A stretch of 64,000 nt of DNA from Lachnospiraceae bacterium P6A3 (GTDB lineage Bacteria > Bacillota > Clostridia > Lachnospirales > Lachnospiraceae), in the NCBI GenBank assembly GCA_000702085.1, contig JNKP01000001.1, positions 186,001 to 250,000 of the forward strand, in the 5' to 3' direction. The notes beneath the pieces are model-generated. The model saw only the letters and a program-made list of their open reading frames with translations. It was not told where the DNA came from and made no database searches. Shown piece by piece: positions 43,701-52,486 of this stretch. The translations under genes and the position numbers were made by a program. The first letter of the stretch is position 1; each line of letters begins with the position of its first letter.

Positions 43701-44179
43701 CCATTTTCGTTACGTGTTGATACATATACTCCGTCCCTTGCTATATATGTATCGCCCGTCTGTCTGATATATACATTTCTGTAAATACCTGCGCCCGAAT
43801 ACCATCTGGTGTTGGGAGACTGATAGGTAGCACTTACCGCGATCCGGTTTACACCTTCATGAATGTACTGTGTTATCTCGCATCCGAATGCGGAATATCC
43901 ATATTTCCATTCGCAAGCTTTTACACCGTTTACATATACAGTGCTGTCCATATAGACGGCATCAAACTCCAGGAAATATCTGCCTTTTACTTCATCAAGA
44001 ACAAGATCTCTTATATACCAGCCGGTTCCGTCACGGTACAGATCCGTGGAATCATATATAAGCCAGTCATGGGGAAGCTGAACAGGATTAAATTCAGTGT
44101 CTCTGTTCATGGCTTCATCAAGTGAAGTACCGACTTTTGTTTCAAGAAACTTCCATCCATTATTAAACAGATATCTCAT
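40763..44179 (-). CDS. large glycoside hydrolase family 2 enzyme
   Basis: 1138 residues. The sugar-binding domain (PHDWLIYDSTDLYRDGTGWY), immunoglobulin-like domain and TIM-barrel contain the acid/base in WSIGNEIYDAH (E371) and the nucleophile in IYGSETAS (E450). The C-terminal 550 residues hold an Ig-like DUF4982-type domain and malectin- or CBM-like beta domains. Members are beta-galactosidases, glucuronidases and related enzymes; the exact sugar is not clear. No signal peptide is seen. AGAGGGA lies upstream of ATG 44179. It ends 3 bases before the convergent AraC stop, with no separate terminator visible. Confidence 0.9.
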   Translation of the reverse strand: MRYLFNNGWKFLETKVGTSLDEAMNRDTEFNPVQLPHDWLIYDSTDLYRDGTGWYIRDLVLDEVKGRYFLEFDAVYMDSTVYVNGVKACEWKYGYSAFGCEITQYIHEGVNRIAVSATYQSPNTRWYSGAGIYRNVYIRQTGDTYIARDGVYVSTRNENGKRILHIETEVLGDKAASARVDYEIYDLKGNVVNTERISGNDFIISEPHIWDICDPYLYTLKAVMTAPGDNGEDTDETKVRFGIRDIAFDPDKGFLLNGRVVKLNGVCEHHDLGSLGAAFNTSAMRRKFVLLRKMGVNALRTSHNMPAPEVLDLCDEMGILVMTENFDMWYRPKTEYDYARFFADWHERDMESWVKQNRDHPSVIMWSIGNEIYDAHADESAPDTVRHLMDVVYRFDPYKNAVCTFASNYLPWEGAQRCADVLKLVGYNYSERIYKKHHEKYPDWTIYGSETASLVQSRGVYKFPLDVTKLTDVDEQCSSLGNCNTSWGANSVESCICDDRDMEFSAGQFLWTGFDYIGEPTPYHTKNSYFGMLDTAGFAKDYYHVFKSAWTGLKDDPFVYIFPYWDFNPGQIIDIRVCSNADEVELFLNGKSLGKQNLTHKPGSGDHIIANYRAPYEKGVLRAVAYDNGKAVAECEERSFGDSVSLKIDITYGALTSGSEDLVFAEITALDKDGNPVKNASDRVCVEVTGAGRLVGLDNGDSTDTDSYKAVSRRLFNGKLLAVIAAGEKAGKVHIGVSAKGLKSCETEIDCLQGEKSQDSPFDKGTEYVYESCCERKINLGKDSDIPVRKLEIVCGERKLTPENTEVKATVKIYPENATDKDIEYAIVSDKGVPLNIAEVNGTGNEVLVRALGDGPFRLRAMSKSGSSSVRVISELEFTVQGLGTKFADPYDFIYGSSYSYFEGGVGTGNEMGFSSSKGERSLIAFENIDFGQAGSDEITISVFALDSDEHPFKIYDGIPSKGGKLIAELLYQKPVIWNVYQEDTWKIPAVLRGVHTIAFEFYDKVHVKGFSFTKYERAFMNLNASDADEIYGDDYKINAPCVEGIGNNVTINFSGMDFGEKGTSKVTICGRAPKGTNTIHVRFFDENGYEARNVIEFSQSDEYAERAFEIDKETGMKNVSFVFMPGSCFDMRSFRFE

Positions 44180-44272
44180 AATTTTCCCTCTAACTTTTGT
44201 TTTGAAAAATACAGTGTGAATTCGCTTATCTATATATAATCACAACATGCCGATTAAATATAGTTAAAAAAT

Positions 44273-44310
44273 CGGCAGATATACCGCAACTAAATGCGAT
44301 ACATCTGCCG
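44273..44310 (-). terminator. terminator after uxuA-uxuB-esterase operon
   Basis: CGGCAGAT/ATCTGCCG outer stem with inner CCGCA/TGCG, followed on the minus strand by GATTTTTTAAC. Confidence 0.85.
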
Positions 44311-44319
44311 CCCAAACAT

Positions 44320-46311
44320 TTACACCTCCATCACAAAGGGTCCGAGCAATTTGCAGGGAACCTTTTTCTTATTTTCAATAAAGCTGTTGTAGATAATGTC
44401 TCCGGTATATGTATTGCTTTGGAGATACATTATCTTCTCGGGAAATTCCGGTGTTGCAATTCTAAGAAGGATTGTATTGTTATCGATAAGCTCCGCAATA
44501 GCGGGATAGATCTTTCCGCCCGCCTGAGCCGTGAAATCTTTTATCCTGCCTGATTTTGCTTTATCGGGAGAATAAGCGATCAGCCCGTTTCCTATGCCTT
44601 TGAATTTAAGTATTACCTCATAGCCCACAAACGTTTTGTTGACTATGGTTTCTTTGACTTCCGGACCCGTAGAAGGAATGAAAAGCTTTCCGGGATATTT
44701 AACATCAAGTGCGATATCCGCAAGCCTTCTTCCTACCAGCTCTTTATTCATGGGATGAAGATCATTGTCCTCACCCGCATCGATAAGAACCGCCATATGG
44801 GAATTGGGGACTTCCTCGGTAATGCACCTCTGCACTTCTCTGAACTCCCACCAGGAATCGTAGGATTCGCAGTCGGGATCTCCGCAGTCTATCGTAAAGT
44901 TCGGAAGCTGTGCAAATATAAAAGGAATGTCATCATCGCCCCAAAGTTTTCTGTATCCTTCGATCTGAATCTTACTCATTTTAAGATAATCGTCAAAATG
45001 AGAATCGGATTCCCCCTGATACCAGATGATTCCTTCGATGGGATATTTGGTACAGGGTGCTGTCATGCAATTATATAATCCGGTTGCTTTCCAGTCGATA
45101 AAATCTATATCGGGATAAGGGAGATCGTTTTTAGCACCGATACTGTACTTCCACTCTCCGCTAAGATCAATGGCACCTTCGGGAAGAACATTGCTCCAGG
45201 CATCGGGCTTGCACGAATCGTTAAAGATCATCATGCGCTTACCGGGAGTGATCCTTCCGGTTCCGTGATTTACAGTGATCCTGATGACCACGGTATTTTT
45301 TCCTTCGACTATAACGCCTTCGGGAATGGTATATTTTCTGGGAGGATACAGATACCCGATGGAACCGACAAGAGTTCCGTTAACATATACTTCATCGGAA
45401 TCGGTAATGGTTCCGAGCCATATCTTCGCTTCTTTTCCGGCAAATTCTTTGGAAGCGTTGAACTTTTTCGCAAACCAGACCACACCGGAAAAACCGTCAA
45501 GAGCGGTGCCTTCGAAAAATCCAGGCATTTCAAGTGTGTCTTTTACATCTTCGGGAAGTCCGTTCTGCCAGCCATCTATTCTGCCTTTGTCGCCATCATC
45601 GCAAACGGAAAACCATTCCGCGGAAAGTTCTTCGTTACGCTTAATACGCATGGCACGGTATTCGGGATCTGCGTACCGGGAAGCCTCTTCCAAAAGCTCC
45701 GGATAATCTTTAAGCATCTCCTTACTCATCCATGAATAAATATGGGATCCCCCGAGACTTGCGTGAACCATGCCCACGGGAAGTCCCGTCATCTCATGGA
45801 GACGCTTCGCAAAAAAGTACGCCGTCCCGGAAAATCCGTACATATTCTCGGGGCATGCTTTCTTCCACGAACCGGTTCTGGTATCTTCCTGAGGGCCCGA
45901 ATATTCGGTCTCCGATACGATGTCAAAGCATCTGATATTACTGTTTTCCGAAGATGCGATCACTTCCGGATAATTGTCTCTTAATCTGTCAAAAGTAAGA
46001 TCCATGTTTGACTGACCGGAAGCGAACCAGACAGCACCGGTGATTATGTCATTGACAGCCGCTTCGTTTCCGGTTTCATCAGTGATTTTCAAGGCAAAAA
46101 CTCTTCCTGCTTCAAAAGCAGGAAGAGTCACGTTAAAACGTCCGTTATCGTCTGTGATGCATTCAGCCGATGCAGCCAAAGAATCATCTGCATTGTAGAG
46201 CTTGCATTCTACTTTAAGACCCGCATCGTCAAATCCCCATATATTAATGGGCTTATCCTTCTGGAATACTGCGCCGTCGGATAATAACCTGGGGAGCACC
46301 AAATTGCTCAT
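44320..46311 (-). CDS. SASA-family sialate/acetylxylan O-acetylesterase
   Basis: 663 residues. The serine-nucleophile block FASGQSNMDLTF is at about residue 96 and the second block SHIYSWMSKEML follows. The late catalytic block WYQGESDSHFDDY and DAGEDNDLHPMNKELVGRR supply the aspartate and histidine. The insertion of a jelly-roll domain in the middle (about 260-395) is typical of the 9-O-acetylesterase (SASA) family. In a xylan setting the likely substrate is acetylated xylan or uronate rather than sialic acid. The gene starts 11 bases after uxuB. No signal peptide, so it acts inside the cell. Confidence 0.87.
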   Translation of the reverse strand: MSNLVLPRLLSDGAVFQKDKPINIWGFDDAGLKVECKLYNADDSLAASAECITDDNGRFNVTLPAFEAGRVFALKITDETGNEAAVNDIITGAVWFASGQSNMDLTFDRLRDNYPEVIASSENSNIRCFDIVSETEYSGPQEDTRTGSWKKACPENMYGFSGTAYFFAKRLHEMTGLPVGMVHASLGGSHIYSWMSKEMLKDYPELLEEASRYADPEYRAMRIKRNEELSAEWFSVCDDGDKGRIDGWQNGLPEDVKDTLEMPGFFEGTALDGFSGVVWFAKKFNASKEFAGKEAKIWLGTITDSDEVYVNGTLVGSIGYLYPPRKYTIPEGVIVEGKNTVVIRITVNHGTGRITPGKRMMIFNDSCKPDAWSNVLPEGAIDLSGEWKYSIGAKNDLPYPDIDFIDWKATGLYNCMTAPCTKYPIEGIIWYQGESDSHFDDYLKMSKIQIEGYRKLWGDDDIPFIFAQLPNFTIDCGDPDCESYDSWWEFREVQRCITEEVPNSHMAVLIDAGEDNDLHPMNKELVGRRLADIALDVKYPGKLFIPSTGPEVKETIVNKTFVGYEVILKFKGIGNGLIAYSPDKAKSGRIKDFTAQAGGKIYPAIAELIDNNTILLRIATPEFPEKIMYLQSNTYTGDIIYNSFIENKKKVPCKLLGPFVMEV

Positions 46312-46322
46312 ATATACACCTC

Positions 46323-47942
46323 TTATAAAGCTTCGTGGAGAGTCTTTCTGACAGCTCCGGGAGCAGACATCTCTTTTACAAAATACTTTACTATCTTTTC
46401 CGACAGTCCTGCTTTTTCAAGATCTGTCGCAAATATCACTTCATCGGTAAGGATGGGATGAAGTACTTCTGCAGTCTTAACGGGGTCAAGTTCGGTTCCG
46501 AATTCAAGAGAAGCGATCATCTCCTGAACCTTGGAAAGCATGGGATCGGGACTGCATTCAAACTTCTCTCCCTTATCATCGATTCCCTTTGCATATCTTA
46601 GCCATCCTGCAAGAACAAGAGGGATTGCATTAAGATCGGATGCATTGCGGTCAGGATCCGCAATATAAGATTTAATGGTCTCACCGAATCTGATGGGAAG
46701 CTTCTGAGAAGTATCACATGCGATTCTCTGAGGAGTATCCGGCATAAAAGGATTGGGAAGTCTCTTACCTACTACAGTGTCGATGAAATCCTTGGGATTG
46801 ATAACTCCGGGATCGGTAACAACGGGAAGACCCTCCTTGTAACCGACGGTATCAATGAGTTTAAGGAGATCTTCGTCCTTCATCTCTTCGGAGATTCTGG
46901 TATATCCGAGAAGACATCCGTAAACCGCAAGTGAAGTATGAAGAGGATTAAGGCATGTGGTAACCTTCATTCTCTCCACATTATTAACGGTATCGCGATC
47001 GGTGAAGATAACTCCTGCCTTTTCAAGTTCGGGTCTTCCGTTAGGGAAATCATCTTCAATTACAAGATATTCACTCTCCTCAGCATTTACAAAGGGAGCA
47101 ACATATGTATGGAATCCGGTGATGACAGGCTCGGGATTTTCAACACCGTCTGCTGCAATCATATCTTTAACGGAATCATCGGGTCTGGGAGTGATCTTAT
47201 CGATCATTGACCAGGGGAATGATACGCTCTTCTTGTCCTCAACATAATCAAGAAATCCCTTGTCAGCCTTTCCGTTCTCAGCCCATTTTGCTGCGAATTC
47301 GTGAATCGCATCAAAAAGCTTCTGTCCGTTGTGAGAACAGTTATCGGTACTTACCATTGCAATGGGGAATCTTCCCGCCTGATATCTGGCATAGAGAAGT
47401 GATACTACTTTTCCGATATAGCTTACGGGCTTTTCGGGGCCGTTCTCCATATCCGCAGATACTGCCTTGGTATACTCTCCGTCATTTCCCTTAAGAGAAT
47501 AGCCCTTTTCGGTAATGGTGAAAGTTGCAAGCTGAAGTGATTTATTTTCAAATGCTTTTTTGAGATAAGCAAAATCATCTTCAACTTCGGTATCAAGCTT
47601 GACCGAAGCGGTTACTGATGCGATGACATTCTTATCAACCTTGCCGTCAGCTTTAAGGATTGCAAGGATGGAAAGGTTATCGTAAGGCTTGTACGCCTTG
47701 TCGATGATCTCATAATCGAAGCCTTCGGCAACGACGATACCGGTATTCATAAGTCCTTTTTCGATCAGTTCCTGTGCAAGTCTCGCATGATATGCCCTGA
47801 AAATATTACCTGCACCGAAATGAACCCACGCAGGTGATGCATCGGTGTTTTCGGTAACTTTGGCAATATCATATGCAGGCAGATGATATCCTGCCTTCTC
47901 CCACTCTGCGGAATTTGCAATACCGTTTATTGAAAGCTTCAT
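46323..47942 (-). CDS. uxuB: fructuronate reductase (mannonate oxidoreductase)
   Basis: 539 residues of the mannitol dehydrogenase family, interconverting fructuronate and D-mannonate with NADH. An N-terminal Rossmann region (WVHFGAGNIFRAYHARLAQE in two parts, then TGIVVAEGF) and the C-terminal helical domain are complete. The lysine-asparagine-histidine signature appears in RMKVTTCLNPLHTSLAVYG. It overlaps uxuA by ATGA. With uxuA it moves fructuronate to KDG; uxaC is not in the window. Confidence 0.92.
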   Translation of the reverse strand: MKLSINGIANSAEWEKAGYHLPAYDIAKVTENTDASPAWVHFGAGNIFRAYHARLAQELIEKGLMNTGIVVAEGFDYEIIDKAYKPYDNLSILAILKADGKVDKNVIASVTASVKLDTEVEDDFAYLKKAFENKSLQLATFTITEKGYSLKGNDGEYTKAVSADMENGPEKPVSYIGKVVSLLYARYQAGRFPIAMVSTDNCSHNGQKLFDAIHEFAAKWAENGKADKGFLDYVEDKKSVSFPWSMIDKITPRPDDSVKDMIAADGVENPEPVITGFHTYVAPFVNAEESEYLVIEDDFPNGRPELEKAGVIFTDRDTVNNVERMKVTTCLNPLHTSLAVYGCLLGYTRISEEMKDEDLLKLIDTVGYKEGLPVVTDPGVINPKDFIDTVVGKRLPNPFMPDTPQRIACDTSQKLPIRFGETIKSYIADPDRNASDLNAIPLVLAGWLRYAKGIDDKGEKFECSPDPMLSKVQEMIASLEFGTELDPVKTAEVLHPILTDEVIFATDLEKAGLSEKIVKYFVKEMSAPGAVRKTLHEAL

Positions 47943-49075
47943 CTTACGCCTCCGTGATTTTTATCGATTGCTTCCCAAAGCCCGTTGATATAAGCCGCAC
48001 CGAGTGCTCTGTCATAAAGACCGTAACCCGGCATAGCCTCTTCTCCCCAGATCATTCTTCCGTGGTCGGGGCGGATGGGGCCGTTAAATCCTGACTCATA
48101 AAGCGCTTTGACGATCTCATACATATCAAAGCTTCCGTCGGATGAAAGATGTGCTGCCTCTTCAAAATCGGGAGCGCCGACAGGAATGTCATTACCCGTC
48201 CAGGCTTTTACCGCGCTTCCGTCCTCTCTGCAGAAGGAATTAAACTGAAGATTTCTTACATGAGCAAAATGTACTCTTCCCGCAAAAGATCTGATCATAT
48301 CGGGAAGATCGTTTTCGGGATTGGTTCCGAAAGATCCTGAACAGAAAGTAAGTCCGTTATGTACGTTATCAACCGACTTAAGCATCTTTTCGATGTTAGC
48401 TTTGTTGTTGATGATCCTGGGAAGACCGAAAACGCTCCATGCGGGATCATCGGGATGAATCGCCATATTGATATCGTACTTATCACATACGGGCATTACT
48501 GCTTTGAGGAAATATACGAGATTATCGAAAAGCTTCTGCTCATCGATGTCCTTATACATCTCGAAAAGTTCCTTGATCTTAACAAGTCTCTCGGGCTCCC
48601 ATCCGGGCATTACGGTTCCGTTCATCTGATCCTTGATGGAATCAAACATGTTGGCGGGATCGATGGCATCGATCGCAGCCTGGGAATATGCAAGAACGGT
48701 GGACTTATCATGTCTGGACCTTGCAAGTTCGGATCTGGTCCAGTCGAAAACAGGCATGAAGTTATAGCAAACCATGTGAACATCCTGTTTTCCGAGATTC
48801 TCAAGAGTCTTGATGTAATTATCGATATGCTCGTCTCTTAACGGACCTGCCGTCTTAATATCATCGGAAATATTCACCGATTCGATACCTGCAATATGCA
48901 TGTTCTCCTCAGCGACATCATTTTTTAAAGAAATGATCTCATCTTCGGTCCAGAGCTCGCCGGCCTGTTTGTTATATAAAGTGGTTATTACTCCCTTTAC
49001 TCCGGGAATCTGTCTGATCTGCCATAATTTTACGGTATCGTATGCTTTACCGTACCATCTGAGGGTCATTTCCAT
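47939..49075 (-). CDS. uxuA: mannonate dehydratase
   Basis: 378 residues, dehydrating D-mannonate to 2-keto-3-deoxygluconate. Family segments are MTLRWYGKAYDTVKLWQIRQIPGV (in parts), VCYNFMPVFDWTRS, IHPDDPAWSVFGLPRI, and the metal-binding HFAHVRN plus the final RPDHGRMIWGE. Length and layout match UxuA. AAGGAGA lies upstream of ATG 49075 and a second ATG at 49069 is possible. It is the first gene of an operon with uxuB and an esterase. The product joins the pathway at kdgK, 20 kb away. Confidence 0.95.
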   Translation of the reverse strand: MEMTLRWYGKAYDTVKLWQIRQIPGVKGVITTLYNKQAGELWTEDEIISLKNDVAEENMHIAGIESVNISDDIKTAGPLRDEHIDNYIKTLENLGKQDVHMVCYNFMPVFDWTRSELARSRHDKSTVLAYSQAAIDAIDPANMFDSIKDQMNGTVMPGWEPERLVKIKELFEMYKDIDEQKLFDNLVYFLKAVMPVCDKYDINMAIHPDDPAWSVFGLPRIINNKANIEKMLKSVDNVHNGLTFCSGSFGTNPENDLPDMIRSFAGRVHFAHVRNLQFNSFCREDGSAVKAWTGNDIPVGAPDFEEAAHLSSDGSFDMYEIVKALYESGFNGPIRPDHGRMIWGEEAMPGYGLYDRALGAAYINGLWEAIDKNHGGVR

Positions 49076-49142
49076 GATATTATGTCTCCTTAAATTGACC
49101 TATAGTCATTTCATTAAAACAGTCTTTTATGTTCATACCCGG

Positions 49143-49208
49143 AAGTACAGTATTCAACTGCACTTCGGATCCCGAATCCTGAAAAAGGATTGTTGACTCA
49201 CTGTCAAC
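49143..49208. promoter_or_regulatory. dyad symmetries upstream of uxuA
   Basis: AAGTACAGT/ACTGCACTT at 49143-49165 (one mismatch), AATCC/GGATT at about 49175-49192 and GTTGAC/GTCAAC at 49192-49208. The first and last resemble GntR- or LacI-type operators. No regulator gene is adjacent, so binding is unproven. Confidence 0.4.
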
Positions 49209-49231
49209 GCATACGGCAAATCCTGTAAACA

Positions 49232-49990
49232 TCAGTCTTTGCTGATGGTCACCGTCTGATAAGGAATGGTTATTCCGTTTGCCTTAAACTCCGCAACAAG
49301 CTGCTTTCTGATATGTCCGCACGCTACAAAATTCTCTGCAACGTTAGCGGTCCAAACGGTGGTCTTGATAACAGGACCGTCCGCATCAAACCTGCATACC
49401 AGAGGCTTTGTGCAATCAAGTACTTTGGGAGTCGATCTTACGGTCTTCTCAACTATATCGATGGCAAGATCAAGATCGTCATCATATCCTACAGTGATCT
49501 CCAGGAAGTTTCCGACTTTATCTCTTGAGCTTACATTAATAAGCATGCTCTCGTTCATGGTGCCGTTGGGGATGATGCACTCCTGTCCGTCGTAAGTCAT
49601 GATAACGGTATGACGAAGCGTAATATCGCTTACGGTTCCCTCTGCGATTATGGTACTTCCGCTGAGCACCTTTATCTTATCCCCGAGGTTAAAGGGGCGT
49701 GAAAACGAAATGGATATTCCGGATATAATATTATTCAGGGCTTTCTGTGCCGCAAAAGAAAGGATGGCAAGGATAAGTCCTCCTCCTGTCAGCACGGCGG
49801 TAATAGCCTTGTTGATATCGTAATATATATTAAGAATGGCAATCAGACATCCGACTATGTTGAGTGCCTTGAGAAGCGCACAAATAAAGCGTACATGCAC
49901 CTTTTTCTGTTTTCCGGATATGAGCCGGAGAACAAGCCACAATGTAAGCCCTACCACAACAATTATTACTACTTTGATGGTATCATTCAT
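49232..49990 (-). CDS. MscS-type small-conductance mechanosensitive channel
   Basis: 252 residues. Three N-terminal membrane segments end in a pore helix-like TM3 (GGGLILAILSFAAQKALNNIISG in parts), followed by the MscS beta domain (SRPFNLGDKIKVL, IMTYDGQECIIPNGTMNESML). It opens on membrane tension to release solutes during hypo-osmotic shock. It is read toward uxuA with only a weak hairpin at its stop (CATCAG/CTGATG), so some readthrough is possible. The 297-base gap at 49991-50287 contains the short direct repeat GGCAATATTT (twice, 22 bases apart) and a TATAAT at 50246. Confidence 0.9.
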   Translation of the reverse strand: MNDTIKVVIIVVVGLTLWLVLRLISGKQKKVHVRFICALLKALNIVGCLIAILNIYYDINKAITAVLTGGGLILAILSFAAQKALNNIISGISISFSRPFNLGDKIKVLSGSTIIAEGTVSDITLRHTVIMTYDGQECIIPNGTMNESMLINVSSRDKVGNFLEITVGYDDDLDLAIDIVEKTVRSTPKVLDCTKPLVCRFDADGPVIKTTVWTANVAENFVACGHIRKQLVAEFKANGITIPYQTVTISKD

Positions 49991-50287
49991 GGTTTTTATT
50001 TTAGCATACTAGTATATCTGTTACAAGAAACGCTCCGTATTCTATTAATTTTGGCAATATTTACCAAGATTACGGCAATATTTGATATGCTATTATCCTC
50101 CTTATTTTTTGTTTTTATGAAAACAGTTACATTTTCACATTTCCGCTTTATAATAACGGCTATATATTAGCAGATTTTCGGTATCCGGGCAAAATCTGAG
50201 GCATTTTTAATAAACATTTAAATAGGAATTGTCTGATAAAAATAGTATAATCAGAGGGAATACAGTACATAATTTGGAGTTTTGTTT

Positions 50288-51700
50288 ATGTACAAGAAGC
50301 AAAAAAGAAGTTGGCTTAAGCATCTGGATTTCACGATCCTGGATATCCTCTGTATCCAGATTGCATACTGCCTTGCATACATAATCAAATTCAGAAGTAT
50401 GGAGCTCCCCTATGCCATCGGCAGTTACAAGGGTCTTGCTATCATAATGATACTTCTGCAGATTTGTGTTATCTTTTTTTCCGAGCCTTACAAGAATATA
50501 TTGAGAAGAGACAGGGTTGAGGAATTCAAAAAATCACTCAGCAGCTGTTCGCTTGTTGCACTTTCCGTAGTCGTATATATATCGGCCAATAAATTATGGG
50601 AGAATTATTCCCGTACCGTTATCGGTCTTCTCTGGATCCTCTCCATCCCCATCTGTTATGCCGCCAGGATCATTTGGAAATCCACAGTAAGAAAAGCTAT
50701 ACAGGGTCAGAAAAAGAATACTATCATGATCCTGCTCACCAATGATGAAGCAGTAGAACGCTGCATCATCAATTTCGAGCACGATCCTTACAGAACTTAT
50801 GTAATAAAGGGCATCGTAATAATGGATAAAAACCGTAAAGGCGATATCATAAGAGAAGTTCCGGTTGTCGCCAACGCTGATGACTTCCTGGATTATATAA
50901 GGACAAACGTTGTCGATGAGGTCTTCATTAACGGAAACAATCTGACCGATAACGAGCAGCTCGCAAGAGAGCTTCTCGAGATGGGTGTTACCGTTCATTT
51001 CAAGCTTATGAGAAGTTCCGGTATCTCGGAAAACAAGGTTATCGAAACCTATGCCGGATATACTGTTCTGACAACCAGCATCAATATGGCAACACCGAGA
51101 CAGCTCTTTATCAAAAGAGTTATGGATATTGTGGGATCGCTTGTGGGTCTTGTTTTTATGCTGATTGCATTCGTCATCTTCGCGCCCATCATCAAAATAC
51201 AGTCTCCCGGCCCTATATTCTTCAAACAGCTCAGAGTCGGAAGAAACGGAAGGCGCTTTAATCTCTACAAATTCCGTTCCATGTATAAAGATGCCGAGGA
51301 ACGCAAGAAAGAGCTTATGGAACAGAATAAGATCGACGGAAATATGTTCAAGCTCGACAACGATCCCAGAGTCACTCCCATCGGACGTTTTATGAGAAAA
51401 TATTCGATAGACGAGCTTCCTCAGTTTTGGAATGTTTTAAAAGGTGAAATGAGCCTTGTGGGAACCAGACCTCCCACGGAAGACGAATTCGAACTCTACC
51501 AGGCGCACCACCGGGCAAGACTCGGCATAAAACCCGGAATTACCGGCATGTGGCAGGTTAGCGGGCGAAGTGATATTACCAATTTTGAGGATGTTGTCGC
51601 ACTGGATACACAGTATATATCAAACTGGAATCTCAGCATGGATCTGAGAATCCTGATCAAAACCATCATGGTAGTCATCAAGGGCGAGGGTGCTTCATAA
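50288..51700 (+). CDS. polyprenyl-phosphate sugar phosphotransferase for exopolysaccharide
   Basis: About 470 residues. Four or so N-terminal membrane helices (about 10-115) are followed by a CoA-binding-like domain and one further helix. The bacterial sugar-transferase domain follows: SPGPIFFKQLRVGRNGR, LYKFRSMYKDAEE, DPRVTPIGRFMRKYSIDELPQ (in parts), GTRPP and the tail SMDLRILIKTI. It moves a sugar phosphate to undecaprenyl phosphate to start exopolysaccharide or capsule units. ATG 50288 has GGAG 8 bases upstream; an upstream TTG at 50282 is less likely. It is followed after 2 bases by a GT2 gene. Confidence 0.93.
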   Translation: MYKKQKRSWLKHLDFTILDILCIQIAYCLAYIIKFRSMELPYAIGSYKGLAIIMILLQICVIFFSEPYKNILRRDRVEEFKKSLSSCSLVALSVVVYISANKLWENYSRTVIGLLWILSIPICYAARIIWKSTVRKAIQGQKKNTIMILLTNDEAVERCIINFEHDPYRTYVIKGIVIMDKNRKGDIIREVPVVANADDFLDYIRTNVVDEVFINGNNLTDNEQLARELLEMGVTVHFKLMRSSGISENKVIETYAGYTVLTTSINMATPRQLFIKRVMDIVGSLVGLVFMLIAFVIFAPIIKIQSPGPIFFKQLRVGRNGRRFNLYKFRSMYKDAEERKKELMEQNKIDGNMFKLDNDPRVTPIGRFMRKYSIDELPQFWNVLKGEMSLVGTRPPTEDEFELYQAHHRARLGIKPGITGMWQVSGRSDITNFEDVVALDTQYISNWNLSMDLRILIKTIMVVIKGEGAS

Positions 51701-51702
51701 GC

Positions 51703-52455
51703 ATGAAGGATTTAACCGTCTCAATCGTAGCATTTAATGATGAAGAGGATGTGCTTAATGCGGTCTCATCGATCGAAGAGCACACCCCTTCTTTAATTGC
51801 AAAGACGATTTATATCGTCGACAACAGTGACCGGACGAACACTCTGGATTCATCACTTAAAAAATTCGATGATGTCGTATACATCAAGCAGGCCGAGAAT
51901 ACAGGATTCGGGGCAGGTCATAATAAAGTCCTTGATATCATCGATTCGAAATACCACGCAATAGTCAATCCGGATATCATCCTGAAGGAGGATGCTTTTA
52001 CTCCTCTCCTCAATTACATGGAAAATAGTGAAGCGGGAATGGCCGCTCCGAAGATTCTTGATGAAAAGGGAGAAATGATAAAAGCATACAGGCTCGATCC
52101 CACTCCCTTTGATATGTTTATCAGAATGTTTCTGAAGGGAATGTTTAAGAAGCGCAAAGCCCGCCACACCATGCAGGATATGGATTACTCCAAGCCTTTT
52201 AAAGTTCCTTTTGTCCAGGGAAGTTTTCTATTGATCAGAACAGATCTGTTCAAGCAACTGCACGGCTTCGATGAGAGATTTTTCCTGTACATGGAAGATG
52301 CCGATCTTTGCAGACGAGTGAACTCCGTATCAACCCTCATGTATTGTCCCGATGCATCGGTAATACATAAATGGGGACAGGGATCACACAAAAGCCTTAA
52401 GCTGTTCAGGATGCATGTAAGTTCCATGATCAAATATTTCCGGAAATGGAAATAA
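51703..52455 (+). CDS. family 2 glycosyltransferase (rhamnosyltransferase-like)
   Basis: 250 residues with the GT-A fold: VSIVAFNDEEDV, VDNSDRTNT, ENTGFGAGHN, IVNPDIIL (DXD-like acids) and the C-terminal acceptor region FDERFFLYMEDADLCRR. The ENTGFGAGHN block is characteristic of rhamnosyltransferase-like GT2 proteins (RfbN type). It starts 2 bases after the phosphotransferase, and the pair very likely builds a surface polysaccharide. The sugar is unknown. It ends at a strong terminator. Confidence 0.9.
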   Translation: MKDLTVSIVAFNDEEDVLNAVSSIEEHTPSLIAKTIYIVDNSDRTNTLDSSLKKFDDVVYIKQAENTGFGAGHNKVLDIIDSKYHAIVNPDIILKEDAFTPLLNYMENSEAGMAAPKILDEKGEMIKAYRLDPTPFDMFIRMFLKGMFKKRKARHTMQDMDYSKPFKVPFVQGSFLLIRTDLFKQLHGFDERFFLYMEDADLCRRVNSVSTLMYCPDASVIHKWGQGSHKSLKLFRMHVSSMIKYFRKWK

Positions 52456-52460
52456 TAAAA

Positions 52461-52480
52461 CCCCTGCCTTTCGGCAGGGG
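52461..52480. terminator. bidirectional terminator
   Basis: CCCCTGCC/GGCAGGGG with a TTTC loop, AAAA before and TTATTTTATTT after. It lies between convergent genes. Confidence 0.88.
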
Positions 52481-52486
52481 CTTATT

